Source of the DNA: Blastochloris tepida
GTDB taxonomy: Bacteria > Pseudomonadota > Alphaproteobacteria > Rhizobiales > Xanthobacteraceae
Assembly: GCF_003966715.1 (NCBI RefSeq)
Contig: NZ_AP018907.1
Span: 918,001-982,000 of the forward strand
Length of the DNA: 64,000 nucleotides
Direction of reading: 5' to 3'
Shown here: one piece after another, positions 45,680 to 54,779 of the stretch
How the letters are laid out: the number at the start of each line of letters is the position of its first letter
How positions within the stretch are numbered: the first letter of the stretch is position 1
Made by a program: the position numbers and the translations under genes
The notes under the pieces: model-generated
What the model was told of the DNA's origin: nothing
The model's database searches: none
The model's input: the letters and a program-made list of their open reading frames with translations, nothing else

Positions 45680-46678
45680 ATGACGGTAGGTATCAAGGAC
45701 GTGGCCCGCGTGGCGGGGGTCTCGCCGGCGACCGTGTCGCGGGTGCTCGGCAACGGGCCGGTGAGCGACGACCTGCGGCAGAAGGTCGAGGCGGCGATCA
45801 AGGCCACGCAGTATCGCCCCAACCTCGCGGCGCGGCGGCTCAGGTCGCAGCATTCGCGCACCATCGGGCTGATCGTCTCCGACATCCGCAACCCATTCTT
45901 CACCACGCTCAGCCGGGCGGTGGAGGACGCGGCCTATGGCGCCGACATGCGGGTGGTGCTGTGCAACACCGACGAGAACCCGGCCCGCGAGGCGATGTAT
46001 CTGCGCATGATGCAGGAGGAGCGGATCACCGGCCTCATCTATGCGCCGACGCGCACGACGGCGGAACGTCTCGGCCGCATGGAGTTCGGCTTTCCCGTCG
46101 TGCTGGTCGATCGCGCGGGGCCGCTCGGCATGCACGACGCGGTGACGATCGACAATCCGCTGGCCGCCGGCCTTCTCGTCGATCATCTCGTTTCCCAGGG
46201 GCATCGGCGGATCGCCGGGCTGTTCGGCAACACCTCGTCGACGGCGGTGCTGCGCCACGACGGCTATGCGGCGGCGATGGCGCGGCACGGGCTCGAAGCC
46301 GACGCATGTTTCCTGCCCCCCACGGCGGAGGCGGCGGAGTCCGAGTTGACGCGGCGGCTCGAGGCCGGCGAGCGGCCCGATGCGGTGATGGTTTCGAACA
46401 GCCTGCTGCTGCTCGGGCTCTATCGCGCGGCGCGGCGGGCCGGGCTCGAGACGCCGCGCGACATCGCCATTGCCGGCTTCGACAACGAGACCTGGACGGA
46501 GCTGGTCGGCCCGGGCCTGACGGTGATCGAGCAGCCGGTGGCCGAGATCGGCCGGGCGGCGATGGACCTGGTCTTCGAGCGGCTCCGGACGCCGGAGATG
46601 GCGCGGCGGCAGGTGGTGCTGGCCGCGCGGCTGGTGGTGCGGGGCTCGTCCGCCGCGCGTGATACGGTTTGCGGATAA
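45680..46678 (+). CDS. fruR: LacI-family fructose operon repressor
   Basis: 332 aa. N-terminal LacI helix-turn-helix [20 protein letters not shown], hinge helix [10 protein letters not shown], and a periplasmic-binding-protein-like effector domain ([41 protein letters not shown]). It is divergent from fruBKA and sites for it lie in both promoters, so it should repress the operon until fructose 1-phosphate or bisphosphate binds. No clear ribosome site precedes the ATG, and translation may be leaderless. The last codons (DTVCG, stop) fall inside a fragment of the triple-hairpin repeat. Confidence 0.9.
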   Translation: MTVGIKDVARVAGVSPATVSRVLGNGPVSDDLRQKVEAAIKATQYRPNLAARRLRSQHSRTIGLIVSDIRNPFFTTLSRAVEDAAYGADMRVVLCNTDENPAREAMYLRMMQEERITGLIYAPTRTTAERLGRMEFGFPVVLVDRAGPLGMHDAVTIDNPLAAGLLVDHLVSQGHRRIAGLFGNTSSTAVLRHDGYAAAMARHGLEADACFLPPTAEAAESELTRRLEAGERPDAVMVSNSLLLLGLYRAARRAGLETPRDIAIAGFDNETWTELVGPGLTVIEQPVAEIGRAAMDLVFERLRTPEMARRQVVLAARLVVRGSSAARDTVCG

Positions 46679-46697
46679 TTCGTTGGAAACCGTCTCA
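46661..46697 (+). repeat. Fragment of the triple-hairpin repeat at the fruR end
   Basis: GATACGGTTTGCGG...TTGGAAACCGTCTC forms a hairpin (ACGGTTT/AAACCGT) and contains the fruR stop. It probably also ends the fruR transcript. Confidence 0.6.
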
Positions 46698-46778
46698 GGC
46701 GACAGTGCGCTGGACCGGGATTTCGAATCCCTCTCTCATCCCAGAAGCGATGTTATTGCCGGTCAGAGGAGGACAGGC

Positions 46779-47390
46779 GTGCAGATGACGGGCGCATCCT
46801 CGCTGAAACCGGCTCGGCCGCTGCGTGCAGCCTGGCCGGCGATGGCGATCGTCGCCGTGCTGATGGCGACGGCGGGGATCCTGTTTGCCATGGGCCGGGT
46901 GCCGATCTGCACCTGCGGCACGGTCCGGCTGTGGCACGGCGTCGTCGCCAGCGCGGAGGATTCGCAGCACCTGACGGACTGGTACACGCCCTCCCACATC
47001 GTGCATGGCTTCCTGTTCTATGCCGCGATCTGGGGGCTGGCCCGCGTCCTCCGCCGTGATCTGCGGTTCTCGGTCCGCCTGCTGATTGCGACGGTGATCG
47101 AGGCGGCCTGGGAGATCGTCGAGAACACGCCGATGATCATCGATCGCTATCGGTCCGTCACCATCGCGCTCGGCTACAATGGCGACAGCGTCATCAACTC
47201 GATCGCCGACATCCTGGCGATGATGGCCGGTTTCTGGCTCGCCAGCCGGCTTCCGGTGTGGCTCACCGTGATGGTCGCCCTCGCCCTTGAGGTCGTTGTC
47301 GCGCTGGTGATCCGCGACAATCTTACCCTCAACGTGCTGATGCTGCTCTGGCCCATCGACTGGGTGAAGACGTGGCAGATGGGTGGGTGA
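46779..47390 (+). CDS. DUF2585 (UPF0314) membrane protein
   Basis: 203 aa from GTG 46779 with AGAGGAGG 6 nt upstream. Membrane segments near [49 protein letters not shown] and a C-terminal pair. Family motifs [20 protein letters not shown] and [18 protein letters not shown] are present; conserved His, Glu and Asp in these could form a catalytic or metal site. The family is alphaproteobacterial and of unknown function. Both ends of the gene touch fragments of the triple-hairpin repeat. Confidence 0.87.
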   Translation: MQMTGASSLKPARPLRAAWPAMAIVAVLMATAGILFAMGRVPICTCGTVRLWHGVVASAEDSQHLTDWYTPSHIVHGFLFYAAIWGLARVLRRDLRFSVRLLIATVIEAAWEIVENTPMIIDRYRSVTIALGYNGDSVINSIADILAMMAGFWLASRLPVWLTVMVALALEVVVALVIRDNLTLNVLMLLWPIDWVKTWQMGG

Positions 47391-47424
47391 GACGGTTTCC
47401 AGTCGATCGGCGGGAAAACGCTAT
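47390..47424 (+). repeat. Fragment of the triple-hairpin repeat between DUF2585 and ppc
   Basis: AGACGGTTTCCAGTCGATCGGCGGGAAAACGCTAT resembles the short terminal hairpin of the family. It lies in the 46-bp tail-to-tail gap and may terminate both genes. Confidence 0.5.
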
Positions 47425-47436
47425 GCCGCGCCGGGC

Positions 47437-50181
47437 TCACCCGGTCGTCTTCTGGCCCATGGCGATGGCATTGACGGTGAGCAGCAGCGCCTGCAGCGTG
47501 TCTTCGTCCCGAGTCCGGCGCCACGCCCGAAGGAGCCGCACCTGCTCGCCCGACAGCCATGCGAGCCCGCTCGTTCGGGTCTGGCGCGTGCGCACGAGGC
47601 GGGGGCGGCCTTCGCCGATCGGCTGGCCGAGCAGCGCGCCAACCTGGACGCGCGCCCGCTCGAACTCGGCGAAGATGTGCGCCAGCGTGTCCGCCCGCAG
47701 CCGCTCGTCCTCGACGAGGCCGGCATAGAGCGTCATGATCTCGCGGTCGGCCATCAGGAGGCTGGCCTCAACGTTGCGCAGCACGTAGCACAAAAACGGC
47801 CAGTCGGCCGCCGCCGCCTTGAGCGCCGCCCATTCCTCCGGCCGTTCCGCCTCGAGCCCCGCCAGCGCGCTGCCGACGCCGAACCAGCCGGGCAGATGGA
47901 AGCGCGCCTGACTCCAGCTGAACACCCAGGGAATGGCCCGAAGATCGGCAAGTCCTGCCGAGCCGGTGCGGCGCGGCGGGCGCGAGCCGATGCGGCTCTC
48001 CTCGATGGCGTCGATCGGCGTCGCCTGCCGGAAGAAGGTGATGAAGCCCGGCGCCTCGACGAGGCTGCGATAGGCTGCAAGGCTGCGCGTCACCACGTCG
48101 TCCCACACGCCGTGGAGCGGGTGCGGCGGCGCCTCGCCCGCCTGATGCAGCAGCGAGGTGCGCACGAGGCCGGCGATCATGCGCTCGAGGTGGAAGGTGG
48201 CGGTGACGCGGTTGGCGTAGCGCTGGGCGATCACCTCGCCCTGCTCGGTGATGCCCATGCGCCCGCTGAGCGAGCCCGCCGGCAACGCCCTGAGGAAGGC
48301 GTGGCTCGGCCCGGCGCCGCGGCCGATGGTGCCGCCGCGGCCGTGGAAGAATTCGAGCCGCACGCCATGGCGGCGGGCGACGCGCATCAGCCGGCTCTCG
48401 GCCTGATGCAGGTGCCATTGGCTGGCGAGAATGCCGCCATCCTTGTTGCTGTCGCTGTAGCCCAGCATCACCAGACATTCCGGCGTCGTCCGTCCGTCGC
48501 GGATGCGGAGGTGGTCGAGCGTGCGCCGCGTCATCGGGTGGGCCAGGAACGCATCGAGGATGACGTCGCTGCGGTCGAGGTCGTCGATGGTCTCGAACAG
48601 CGGCGCCACTCTCAGCTCGCAGGCGGCACCGGCCGGCGTGTCGACCATCAGCCCCGCCTCGCGCGCCAGGAGATAGACCGCGAGCAGGTCGGACGCGCCG
48701 CGCGTCATGCTGACGATCACCGGGCCGATGCCGGCGAAGCCGAACGCGGACGCGTGGGTCTTCAGCGCCCGGAACAGCCGCACCGTGAGTTCCGCCTCGG
48801 CGTCGAGCCGGCGGTGCAGGCCGGCGAACGGCCGCGGGCTCGAGAGTTCGCGCGCCAGGAACGCCAGCTTCTCCGCCTCGCTCCAGTCGGGATAATCGGT
48901 GCGCTCGAAGCCGGCGGCACCGAGCAGCCCCGCGATGGCGCGGTCGTGATAGGCGCTGTTCTGGCGGATATCGAGCCGCGCCAGATGGAAGCCGAAGGCG
49001 CGCGCCAGAGCGGCGAGCGGGCGCACGTCGGTCTCGGCGACGTGCGGGGCGCCGGCCTGCCGCACCGCCTCCTCGAAGATGCCGAGATCGGCAACCAGCG
49101 CCGCGGCCGCGGCATAGGCCGCCGGATCGTTGGGCGCCGCCCGTGTGCGATCGAGCCGCGCCACCATAAGATTGATCAGTTGGCGCCAGGGCTCGTCGGG
49201 ATTGCGCGCCAGAGCGGGTGCGGCGTCATCGCCCAGCATGGCGGCAAGCTCGTCGATACGGGCACGGAGCATGGGCGGCAGGGCCTGCCCATCATCCACG
49301 GCGAACGACAGCTTCACCGCGAGCTGAACCAGCCGGGCCTGCAGCACGTCGAGCGCGCCGCGGCGCAGCCGCCCGAGCATGGATTGGGTGACCTCGGGCG
49401 TCACCAGCGGGTGGCCGTCGCGGTCGCCGCCGACCCAGGTGCCGAATTCGATCTGCGGCATCGGCGGCGCGTCGCTGCCGAAGGTGGCGCGCCACGCCTG
49501 CTGGAAGCGCTGGTCGAGCAGCTCGACGACGTCTGGGAACACGTGCTCGAAATAATGCAGCACGTTGCGGATCTCGCTCTCCAGCTTGGTGCGGTCGAGC
49601 GAGATTTCGCCGGTGCGCCACAGCCGCTCCAGCGCCGCCTTGACGCGGTGCTGGAACATCGCGAACTCGATGTCGGTGAAGGCGCGGTTCTCGCGCTCCA
49701 GCAGCAAGAGATAGAGCGCGCGGTGATGCTCCAGCACGGTGGTGCGCTTGGCCTCGGTGGGGTGGGCGGTGAGCACCGGCTCCAGCGCGGCATCGGCGAT
49801 GGCGCCGCGCACCGCGTCCTCCGAATAGCCGCGGTCGAGAAGATCGCGCAGGTCGCTCAGCCACAGCCCCGGCTCGCTCTCGCGCTGGCGGCCGTCGCGG
49901 CGGCGGCGGATCTGGTTGGCGGTGTTCTCCTCGACGATGTTGAGAAGCTGGAACGCGATCGACAGCGCCTGACAGCGCCGCTCGGCATTGCCGTCGGGCG
50001 CGGCCGGCGGCGCCGGCTGGTCCGGCGCGAAGCATTGACGGATGAAGGGGGAAACGCCGGCAGCCGTGCTGGATTCGTCGACGACTTGGCAGAACAGTTC
50101 GAGCAGATAGGCGAAGTCGGTGCCGACCTTGACGAAGCCGCCGGATATCGAGCCGTCGTTGGCGCTGGCGTCGCAAGTCAT
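47437..50181 (-). CDS. ppc: Phosphoenolpyruvate carboxylase
   Basis: 914 aa. It adds bicarbonate to PEP to make oxaloacetate, refilling the citric acid cycle. Catalytic motifs: VLTAHPTEAKR with His140, GYSDSNKDGG and FHGRGGTIGRG. The C-terminus GQKTTG keeps the final Gly of the family's xNTG end. ATG 50181. The gene stands alone between a convergent DUF2585 gene and a repeat-rich gap. Its closeness to a PTS operon, which spends PEP, is metabolically sensible but may be chance. Confidence 0.95.
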   Translation of the reverse strand: MTCDASANDGSISGGFVKVGTDFAYLLELFCQVVDESSTAAGVSPFIRQCFAPDQPAPPAAPDGNAERRCQALSIAFQLLNIVEENTANQIRRRRDGRQRESEPGLWLSDLRDLLDRGYSEDAVRGAIADAALEPVLTAHPTEAKRTTVLEHHRALYLLLLERENRAFTDIEFAMFQHRVKAALERLWRTGEISLDRTKLESEIRNVLHYFEHVFPDVVELLDQRFQQAWRATFGSDAPPMPQIEFGTWVGGDRDGHPLVTPEVTQSMLGRLRRGALDVLQARLVQLAVKLSFAVDDGQALPPMLRARIDELAAMLGDDAAPALARNPDEPWRQLINLMVARLDRTRAAPNDPAAYAAAAALVADLGIFEEAVRQAGAPHVAETDVRPLAALARAFGFHLARLDIRQNSAYHDRAIAGLLGAAGFERTDYPDWSEAEKLAFLARELSSPRPFAGLHRRLDAEAELTVRLFRALKTHASAFGFAGIGPVIVSMTRGASDLLAVYLLAREAGLMVDTPAGAACELRVAPLFETIDDLDRSDVILDAFLAHPMTRRTLDHLRIRDGRTTPECLVMLGYSDSNKDGGILASQWHLHQAESRLMRVARRHGVRLEFFHGRGGTIGRGAGPSHAFLRALPAGSLSGRMGITEQGEVIAQRYANRVTATFHLERMIAGLVRTSLLHQAGEAPPHPLHGVWDDVVTRSLAAYRSLVEAPGFITFFRQATPIDAIEESRIGSRPPRRTGSAGLADLRAIPWVFSWSQARFHLPGWFGVGSALAGLEAERPEEWAALKAAAADWPFLCYVLRNVEASLLMADREIMTLYAGLVEDERLRADTLAHIFAEFERARVQVGALLGQPIGEGRPRLVRTRQTRTSGLAWLSGEQVRLLRAWRRTRDEDTLQALLLTVNAIAMGQKTTG

Positions 50182-50207
50182 GGCAGGCTCCGATTCAGGC
50201 TTCGACC

Positions 50208-50285
50208 CTAGAGCATTTTCGGCAGGCGTGGGAGCCGTGTTCGCAGGAAAATGCGAGAACTCAAAAGCTTAGAGCATCCGACCGG
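50208..50285 (-). repeat. Dispersed ~100-bp repeat, copy 3 (inverted)
   Basis: Read on the minus strand it gives GATGCTCTAAGCTTTTGAGT, CTCGCATTTTCCTGCG and GCCGAAAATGCTCTA, in the same order as the copies at 20268 and 22103. It lies upstream of ppc in a gene-free stretch (50182-50487). Confidence 0.7.
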
Positions 50286-50382
50286 ATTTGGCCGGACCGG
50301 ATGGTGCCCCACCGGCAGCGTCGTCGTTCGGCGGACGGACTGTCGTTTCCGGGCCGGATCGGCCGGGAGAGGATCAGTCGTG

Positions 50383-50504
50383 ATACGGTTTCCGGCCGAT
50401 CAGGCCGGAAACCGTATTCCGATCGCCGAAAATCCCGTTACTGGACAGGGGATTTTCGGCGAGACCGTTTCCGGTATCCCGAAGGGATCAACCGGAAACC
50501 GTAT
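50383..50504 (-). repeat. Triple-hairpin repeat, full copy at the purT end
   Basis: Three hairpins in a row: ATACGGTTTCCGGCC/GGCCGGAAACCGTAT (perfect 15-bp arms, 5-nt loop); CGCCGAAAATCCC/GGGATTTTCGGCG; and CGGTTTCCGGT-type arms around ATCCCGAAGGGAT. Orientation is opposite to the copies at 51774 and 54604. The purT stop lies inside the last hairpin. Confidence 0.9.
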
Positions 50505-51678
50505 GATAGGTCAGCGCCACCCTCTTCGCCGCCTCGCGGGCGGCGGCTCGGGCGATCTCGACATCACCCGACCGCGCCAAGGCCAGCGCCACGCCCATGC
50601 GGCGATAGGGACGGGTGGTCGGCTTGTTGAAGATGCGCACGTCGACATCCACCCCCGGTGTGATGGGGCGCAGCGCCGCCTCCAGCCCCGAGATCGAGAA
50701 GTCGGCGGCGTCGCGGTCGGCGAGGATCACCGCCGAGGCGCTGGGTCCGTGCTGGGTGATCGACGGAATCGGCAGGCCGAGAATGGCGCGGGCGTGCAGG
50801 TCGAACTCGGTGAGGTTCTGCGAGATCAGCGTCACCATGCCGGTGTCGTGCGGGCGCGGCGACAGCTCGGAGAAGATCACGTCCTCGCCCTTGACGAAGA
50901 ATTCGACCCCGAACAGCCCATAGCCGCCGAGATTGTCCACCACCGCCTTGGCCATGGCCTCGGCCGAGGCGATGGCCGCGGCCGACATCGCCGCCGGTTG
51001 CCAGCTCTCCTGATAGTCGCCGCGCTCCTGGCGGTGGCCGATCGGCGGGCAGAACAGCACGCCGTCGCGGGTGCGGATGGTGAGCAGCGTGATTTCATAG
51101 TCGAACGGGATGAACGATTCGACGATCACCCGCTGGCGGTCGCCGCGCATGCCGGCGACGGCGTAGGTCCAGGCGGCGTCCACGGCATCGGCGCTGCGCA
51201 CCGTGCTCTGGCCCTTGCCCGAGGACGACATCACCGGCTTGACGACGCACGGGATGCCGATCTCCTCGACGGCGGCACGCATCTCGGAGAGCGTCTCGGC
51301 GTAGCGGTATCGGGAGGTCGGCAGCTTGAGCTCGGTCGCGGCCACCTCGCGGATGCGGTCGCGGTTCATCGTCATGATGGTGGCCCGCGCCGACGGCACC
51401 ACGGTGAAGCCCTTTTCCTCGAACTCCTTCAGCACCTCGGTGCGGATGGCCTCGACCTCCGGCACGATCAGATCGGGCCGGTGCTTGTCGATCGCCGCGG
51501 TCAGCGCCGCGCCGTCCAGCATCGAGAACACCTCGGCCTCGTCGGCGACCTGCATGGCAGGCGCGCCGGCGTACGCATCGCAGGCGACGACATGAGCGCC
51601 CAGGCGTTTGATGGAAATCACGAATTCCCGACCGAGCTCGCCCGAGCCCAGCAGAAGAACCTTCGCAACCGAAGCCAT
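50488..51678 (-). CDS. purT: Formate-dependent phosphoribosylglycinamide formyltransferase
   Basis: 396 aa from ATG 51678; the frame open to 51735 adds residues most homologues lack. ATP-grasp enzyme that makes formyl-GAR from GAR, formate and ATP in purine synthesis. Family features: [15 protein letters not shown] at the N-terminus, [12 protein letters not shown] in the ATP-grasp loop, [27 protein letters not shown] with the Mg ligands, and a normal C-terminal domain. The final residues HTVSG and the stop are encoded by the dispersed repeat, so the natural C-terminus has been replaced or extended by repeat sequence. Confidence 0.94.
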   Translation of the reverse strand: MASVAKVLLLGSGELGREFVISIKRLGAHVVACDAYAGAPAMQVADEAEVFSMLDGAALTAAIDKHRPDLIVPEVEAIRTEVLKEFEEKGFTVVPSARATIMTMNRDRIREVAATELKLPTSRYRYAETLSEMRAAVEEIGIPCVVKPVMSSSGKGQSTVRSADAVDAAWTYAVAGMRGDRQRVIVESFIPFDYEITLLTIRTRDGVLFCPPIGHRQERGDYQESWQPAAMSAAAIASAEAMAKAVVDNLGGYGLFGVEFFVKGEDVIFSELSPRPHDTGMVTLISQNLTEFDLHARAILGLPIPSITQHGPSASAVILADRDAADFSISGLEAALRPITPGVDVDVRIFNKPTTRPYRRMGVALALARSGDVEIARAAAREAAKRVALTYHTVSG

Positions 51679-51773
51679 GGCCGGCCCACCCCCGATCAAC
51701 ACGCGGCCGGACCATAGCCGAGGCGCATGCGGCACGGAACACGCTTTGGCTGCCTGACCACAGGCGCGGGTTT

Positions 51774-51896
51774 CATAAGGTTTCCGGTTGATCCCTTCGG
51801 GATACCGGAAACGATCTCGCCGAAAACCCTTGTTCGATAACGGGTTTTCGGCGATCGGGATACGGTTCTCCGGCCTGATCGGCCGGAAACCGTATC
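51774..51896 (+). repeat. Triple-hairpin repeat, full copy between purT and the HerA-like gene
   Basis: GGTTTCCGGTTGATCCCTTC..., CTCGCCGAAAACCC.../GGGTTTTCGGCGA and CGGTTCTCCGGCCTGATC.../GGCCGGAAACCGTAT: the same three hairpins as 50383 in reverse. It lies between divergent genes, so it is not acting only as a terminator. The rest of the 51679-52065 gap shows nothing else. Confidence 0.9.
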
Positions 51897-52065
51897 ACCA
51901 GCGGCAAGCCGATATTTCGGAAGCGGCATGCGGTGTCCGATGAAGCCGGCCAGCAGGTCGCAGCGGCGCACAGATGGGGATGAGGCCGCCTGACGCCTTG
52001 CCGATGGCGCCCCGCCGGGGGCAAAGTCCCGCCCTCCGCGGGCAGGGGCCCGCGGTGCTGGGAGA

Positions 52066-53568
52066 GTGTCGTTGGAAATTGTGCTTGGGACGTCGGCCGG
52101 CGGCGCGGCGGCAACGATCGACCTGGAAGAGTTGCTGGCCACCCGCCTGCTCGTGCAAGGAAATTCCGGATCCGGAAAATCCCACCTCCTGCGCCGAATT
52201 CTTGAGCAGAGCGCGCCGCACGTCCAGCAGATCGTGATCGACCCGGAAGGCGACTTCGTTTCTCTGGCGGACAAGTTCCAGCACATCGTGGTCGACGCCA
52301 ATCGAAGCGAGGCGGACCTCGACTGCATCGCCGCGCGCGTGCGCGAGCGCCGGGTGTCGGTCGTGCTCAACCTCGAATATCTGGAGCAGAGCCTGCAATT
52401 GCGGGCGGCGGCGATCTTTCTCGACGGGCTGTTCGAGGCGCCGCGCGCCAACTGGTATCCGGCTCTGGTCATCGTCGACGAGGCCCAGCTGTTCGCGCCG
52501 ATGGCCTCGGGCGACGTGCCCGACGAGGCGCGGCGCATGTCGTTGAATGCAATGGTCAATCTGATGTGCCGGGGGCGCAAGCGCGGCCTCGCCGGCATCA
52601 TCGCCACCCAGCGTCTCGCCAAGCTGGCGAAGAACGTGGCCGCCGAAGCCTCGAACTTCCTGATGGGGCGCACCATGCTCGACATCGACATGGCGCGGGC
52701 CGCCGACCTGCTCGGCATGGAGCGGCGGCAGGCCGAGATGTTCCGCGATCTGCCGCGCGGCAGCTTCGTCGGGCTCGGCCCGGCGATCGCCCGGCGCGCA
52801 GTGCAGATCAAGGTCGGCAGCGTTGAGACGGCCTCGCGCGGCGTGACGCCACGGCTGTTGCCGCCGCCCGACATGTCCGATGCCGACAGCGAGGAGATCC
52901 TTGCCCCCGCGCCGGTGTCGGCGCCGAGGATCGTCGAGCGCCGTCCGCCGCCGGCGCCGTCCACCTCGGACATCTTCGACGAGATCGCCGAGGCCGAAAA
53001 TGCCGCCGCGTCCGCGGAGGAGCCGCTGGTGCCGGCGATGCCGGCCGAGGAGCGCGACCTGCGCTGCCGGCAGATCGTGCACGACATGGTGTCGGACGAG
53101 ACCGGATCGCGGCCCGAGGGCGCGCTGTTCCAGGATTTCCAGATCCGCTGGCGCATCCAGCGCCTGCCCGGCGCGCTGCCGGGGCTGAACGAGTTCCGCA
53201 GCTGGCTGGAGGACGCCAGGGCCGGCGTGACGCCGGAGGAGGCCGCGACCGAGGCGTGGCAGCGCGTCACCGATGTCGCGCGCGCGGTGCCTTCGGATCT
53301 GCGCGGCGTGTTCGTGCTGTTCGCGCAGGCGGCGATGCGGGGCGAGCCCTGTCCGTCCGACCTCGATGTAGCGCGCATGTGCGGCACTAGGTCGGTCGGC
53401 CGCGCCCGCAACCGCCTCCAGCAGCTCGACCGGCACGGCGCGATCGTGCTGCGCAACACCATGAAGGGCGAGCGCATCGCCGTTCTTCCCGATCTCGGCT
53501 GGGAGACGCTGGCCGGCGATCCCGCCGCGCCCGCCCGCAGCGGAACGCTGGAGCGGCTCGCGGGGTGA
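52066..53568 (+). CDS. HerA/FtsK-like ATP-binding protein
   Basis: 500 aa from GTG 52066, with GGGAGA just upstream. Walker A GNSGSGKSHL at 32-41, the IVIDPEGDF motif and Walker B VIVDEAQLF with Asp138-Glu139, then CRGRKRGLAGIIATQRLAKLAK (sensor/Arg region): this is the HerA-type hexameric ATPase core used in DNA translocation. After residue 250 comes a Pro/Ala/Glu-rich linker and a C-terminal helical domain of about 180 aa that I do not recognise. No NurA nuclease or Sir2 partner is adjacent. A role in DNA repair or defence is possible. Confidence 0.82.
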   Translation: MSLEIVLGTSAGGAAATIDLEELLATRLLVQGNSGSGKSHLLRRILEQSAPHVQQIVIDPEGDFVSLADKFQHIVVDANRSEADLDCIAARVRERRVSVVLNLEYLEQSLQLRAAAIFLDGLFEAPRANWYPALVIVDEAQLFAPMASGDVPDEARRMSLNAMVNLMCRGRKRGLAGIIATQRLAKLAKNVAAEASNFLMGRTMLDIDMARAADLLGMERRQAEMFRDLPRGSFVGLGPAIARRAVQIKVGSVETASRGVTPRLLPPPDMSDADSEEILAPAPVSAPRIVERRPPPAPSTSDIFDEIAEAENAAASAEEPLVPAMPAEERDLRCRQIVHDMVSDETGSRPEGALFQDFQIRWRIQRLPGALPGLNEFRSWLEDARAGVTPEEAATEAWQRVTDVARAVPSDLRGVFVLFAQAAMRGEPCPSDLDVARMCGTRSVGRARNRLQQLDRHGAIVLRNTMKGERIAVLPDLGWETLAGDPAAPARSGTLERLAG

Positions 53569-54078
53569 ATTCACGATTTGATGGGCGGCGCGCGCCCGTC
53601 AGACTCTCGATATGGCCGGTGGTCCGTGCCGGCGACAGGCGTCGATCATGGGCGGGGCTCCACGCGGATTGGCGCCGGAGCACGGTTGGTTGCGGTGGTG
53701 TGCATCCGGACCATCTCCTCCGCGAACCGCCTCTCGGACCCGTCATGCTGCACGGCACACCTTCGCGCGCCACCTGACCTTCCGTTTGGTCTCCTGGTTG
53801 AGTCAGTCCCAGCTACAATCATAGGGTGATACAAGCAACTTAAATTAGTTAAATTTCCATGCTTTAAATATTCTGAATTTAGATTTCGTGCGTTCGACTG
53901 TCTAGGCGCAGTGCAGTTGCGAACATCCGCGTGGCGGATTTGCTACACTTGGACTTTTTAATGCCGGCGCAACATTAATTGGCTAACGAAACACTAACGC
54001 GTTGATCGACTCCGCACGCGATGGTTACGTGTAATCAAGATTCGCGCAATTGATCGCTGTAGCCGAGCGGGGGGAAGC
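53569..54078. other. AT-rich 510-bp region upstream of the curli genes
   Basis: No gene. The left part is GC-rich and non-coding in appearance. The stretch 53820-54050 is markedly AT-rich for this genome and should contain the curli promoter and regulator sites. CsgD-type or other operators cannot be named from the sequence. AGCGGGGGGAAGC precedes the csgF start. Confidence 0.45.
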
Positions 54079-54555
54079 ATGTCCTTACGGAGGTTTTCGT
54101 TGCGGGGCTACTCGTTGCGGCATCTTGTTGCCGGCGTTGCGGTCGCAGGTGGAGTTGTCCTCTCGATCAGCGCTTCGAGCGCTCTCGCCTCGGAGCTTGT
54201 CTACACGCCCACCAGCCCGTCATTCGGCGGCAGTCCGCTCAATTCGTCTCATCTCTTCGGTCTCGCGAACGCGCAGAACGAGTATAAGGCCAAGGCTGAT
54301 GCGGCGGCCGCTCGGCAAACCGCGACTTCGATGTCGGATCGTTTCATCCAGATGCTGCAGACTCGGCTCTATTCGAGCCTGGCGTCGCAGGTCTCGGAGG
54401 CGATTTTCGGCGAGAATGCCCAGGACCAGGGGCGCATCAAGTTCGACGACCAGGAAGTGAGCTGGGTCAATACCGGGACGGAGGTTCGGTTGCTGGTCAC
54501 CGACCAGAAGACCGGCCAGATCAGCGAAATCATCATCCCGACGATCACGCAGTAG
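54079..54555 (+). CDS. csgF: Curli assembly protein CsgF
   Basis: 158 aa. A signal peptide with a long basic start ends ...SSALA; the mature N-terminus ELVYTPTSPSFGGSPLNSSHLFGLANAQN is the CsgF signature, the part that inserts into the CsgG pore. The C-terminal half (GQISEIIIPTITQ) is normal. CsgF sits at the outer-membrane secretion channel and couples secretion to nucleation of curli fibres. ATG 54079. It begins the curli locus, but a triple-hairpin repeat separates it from csgG, so the transcript may be attenuated there. Confidence 0.88.
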   Translation: MSLRRFSLRGYSLRHLVAGVAVAGGVVLSISASSALASELVYTPTSPSFGGSPLNSSHLFGLANAQNEYKAKADAAAARQTATSMSDRFIQMLQTRLYSSLASQVSEAIFGENAQDQGRIKFDDQEVSWVNTGTEVRLLVTDQKTGQISEIIIPTITQ

Positions 54556-54603
54556 CCTGCGGCAGAGGCGCGCCCCGGCCAAGCACGGGTGCGCGCGCCT
54601 TTG

Positions 54604-54726
54604 ATACGGTTTCCGGTTGATCCCTTCGGGATACCGGAAACGATCTCGCCGAAAACCCTTTGTTCAGAAACGGGATTTTCGGCGATCGGAATGCGGTTCT
54701 CCGGCCTAATCGGCCGGAAACCGTAT
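54604..54726 (+). repeat. Triple-hairpin repeat, full copy inside the curli locus
   Basis: ATACGGTTTCCGGTTGATCCCTTCGGGATACCGG, then CTCGCCGAAAACCCTTTG...GGGATTTTCGGCG and CGGTTCTCCGGCC...GGCCGGAAACCGTAT. Closest to the copy at 51774. It lies between co-directional csgF and csgG. Confidence 0.9.
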
Positions 54727-54779
54727 GAGGCCGAACGAACGTGTGAACCGAACTCTTGTCAGTCGTTGCAGGTGTAGGG

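Noticed and set aside
53578..53834. Several short plus- and minus-strand frames after the HerA-like gene
   Set aside because: They overlap one another, lack ribosome sites and motifs, and the region is more easily read as the upstream area of the curli locus.
50383..54726. CRISPR array suspicion because of repeated palindromes at 50-55 kb
   Set aside because: The repeats are ~123 bp, kilobases apart, in both orientations and have no regular spacers or cas genes.
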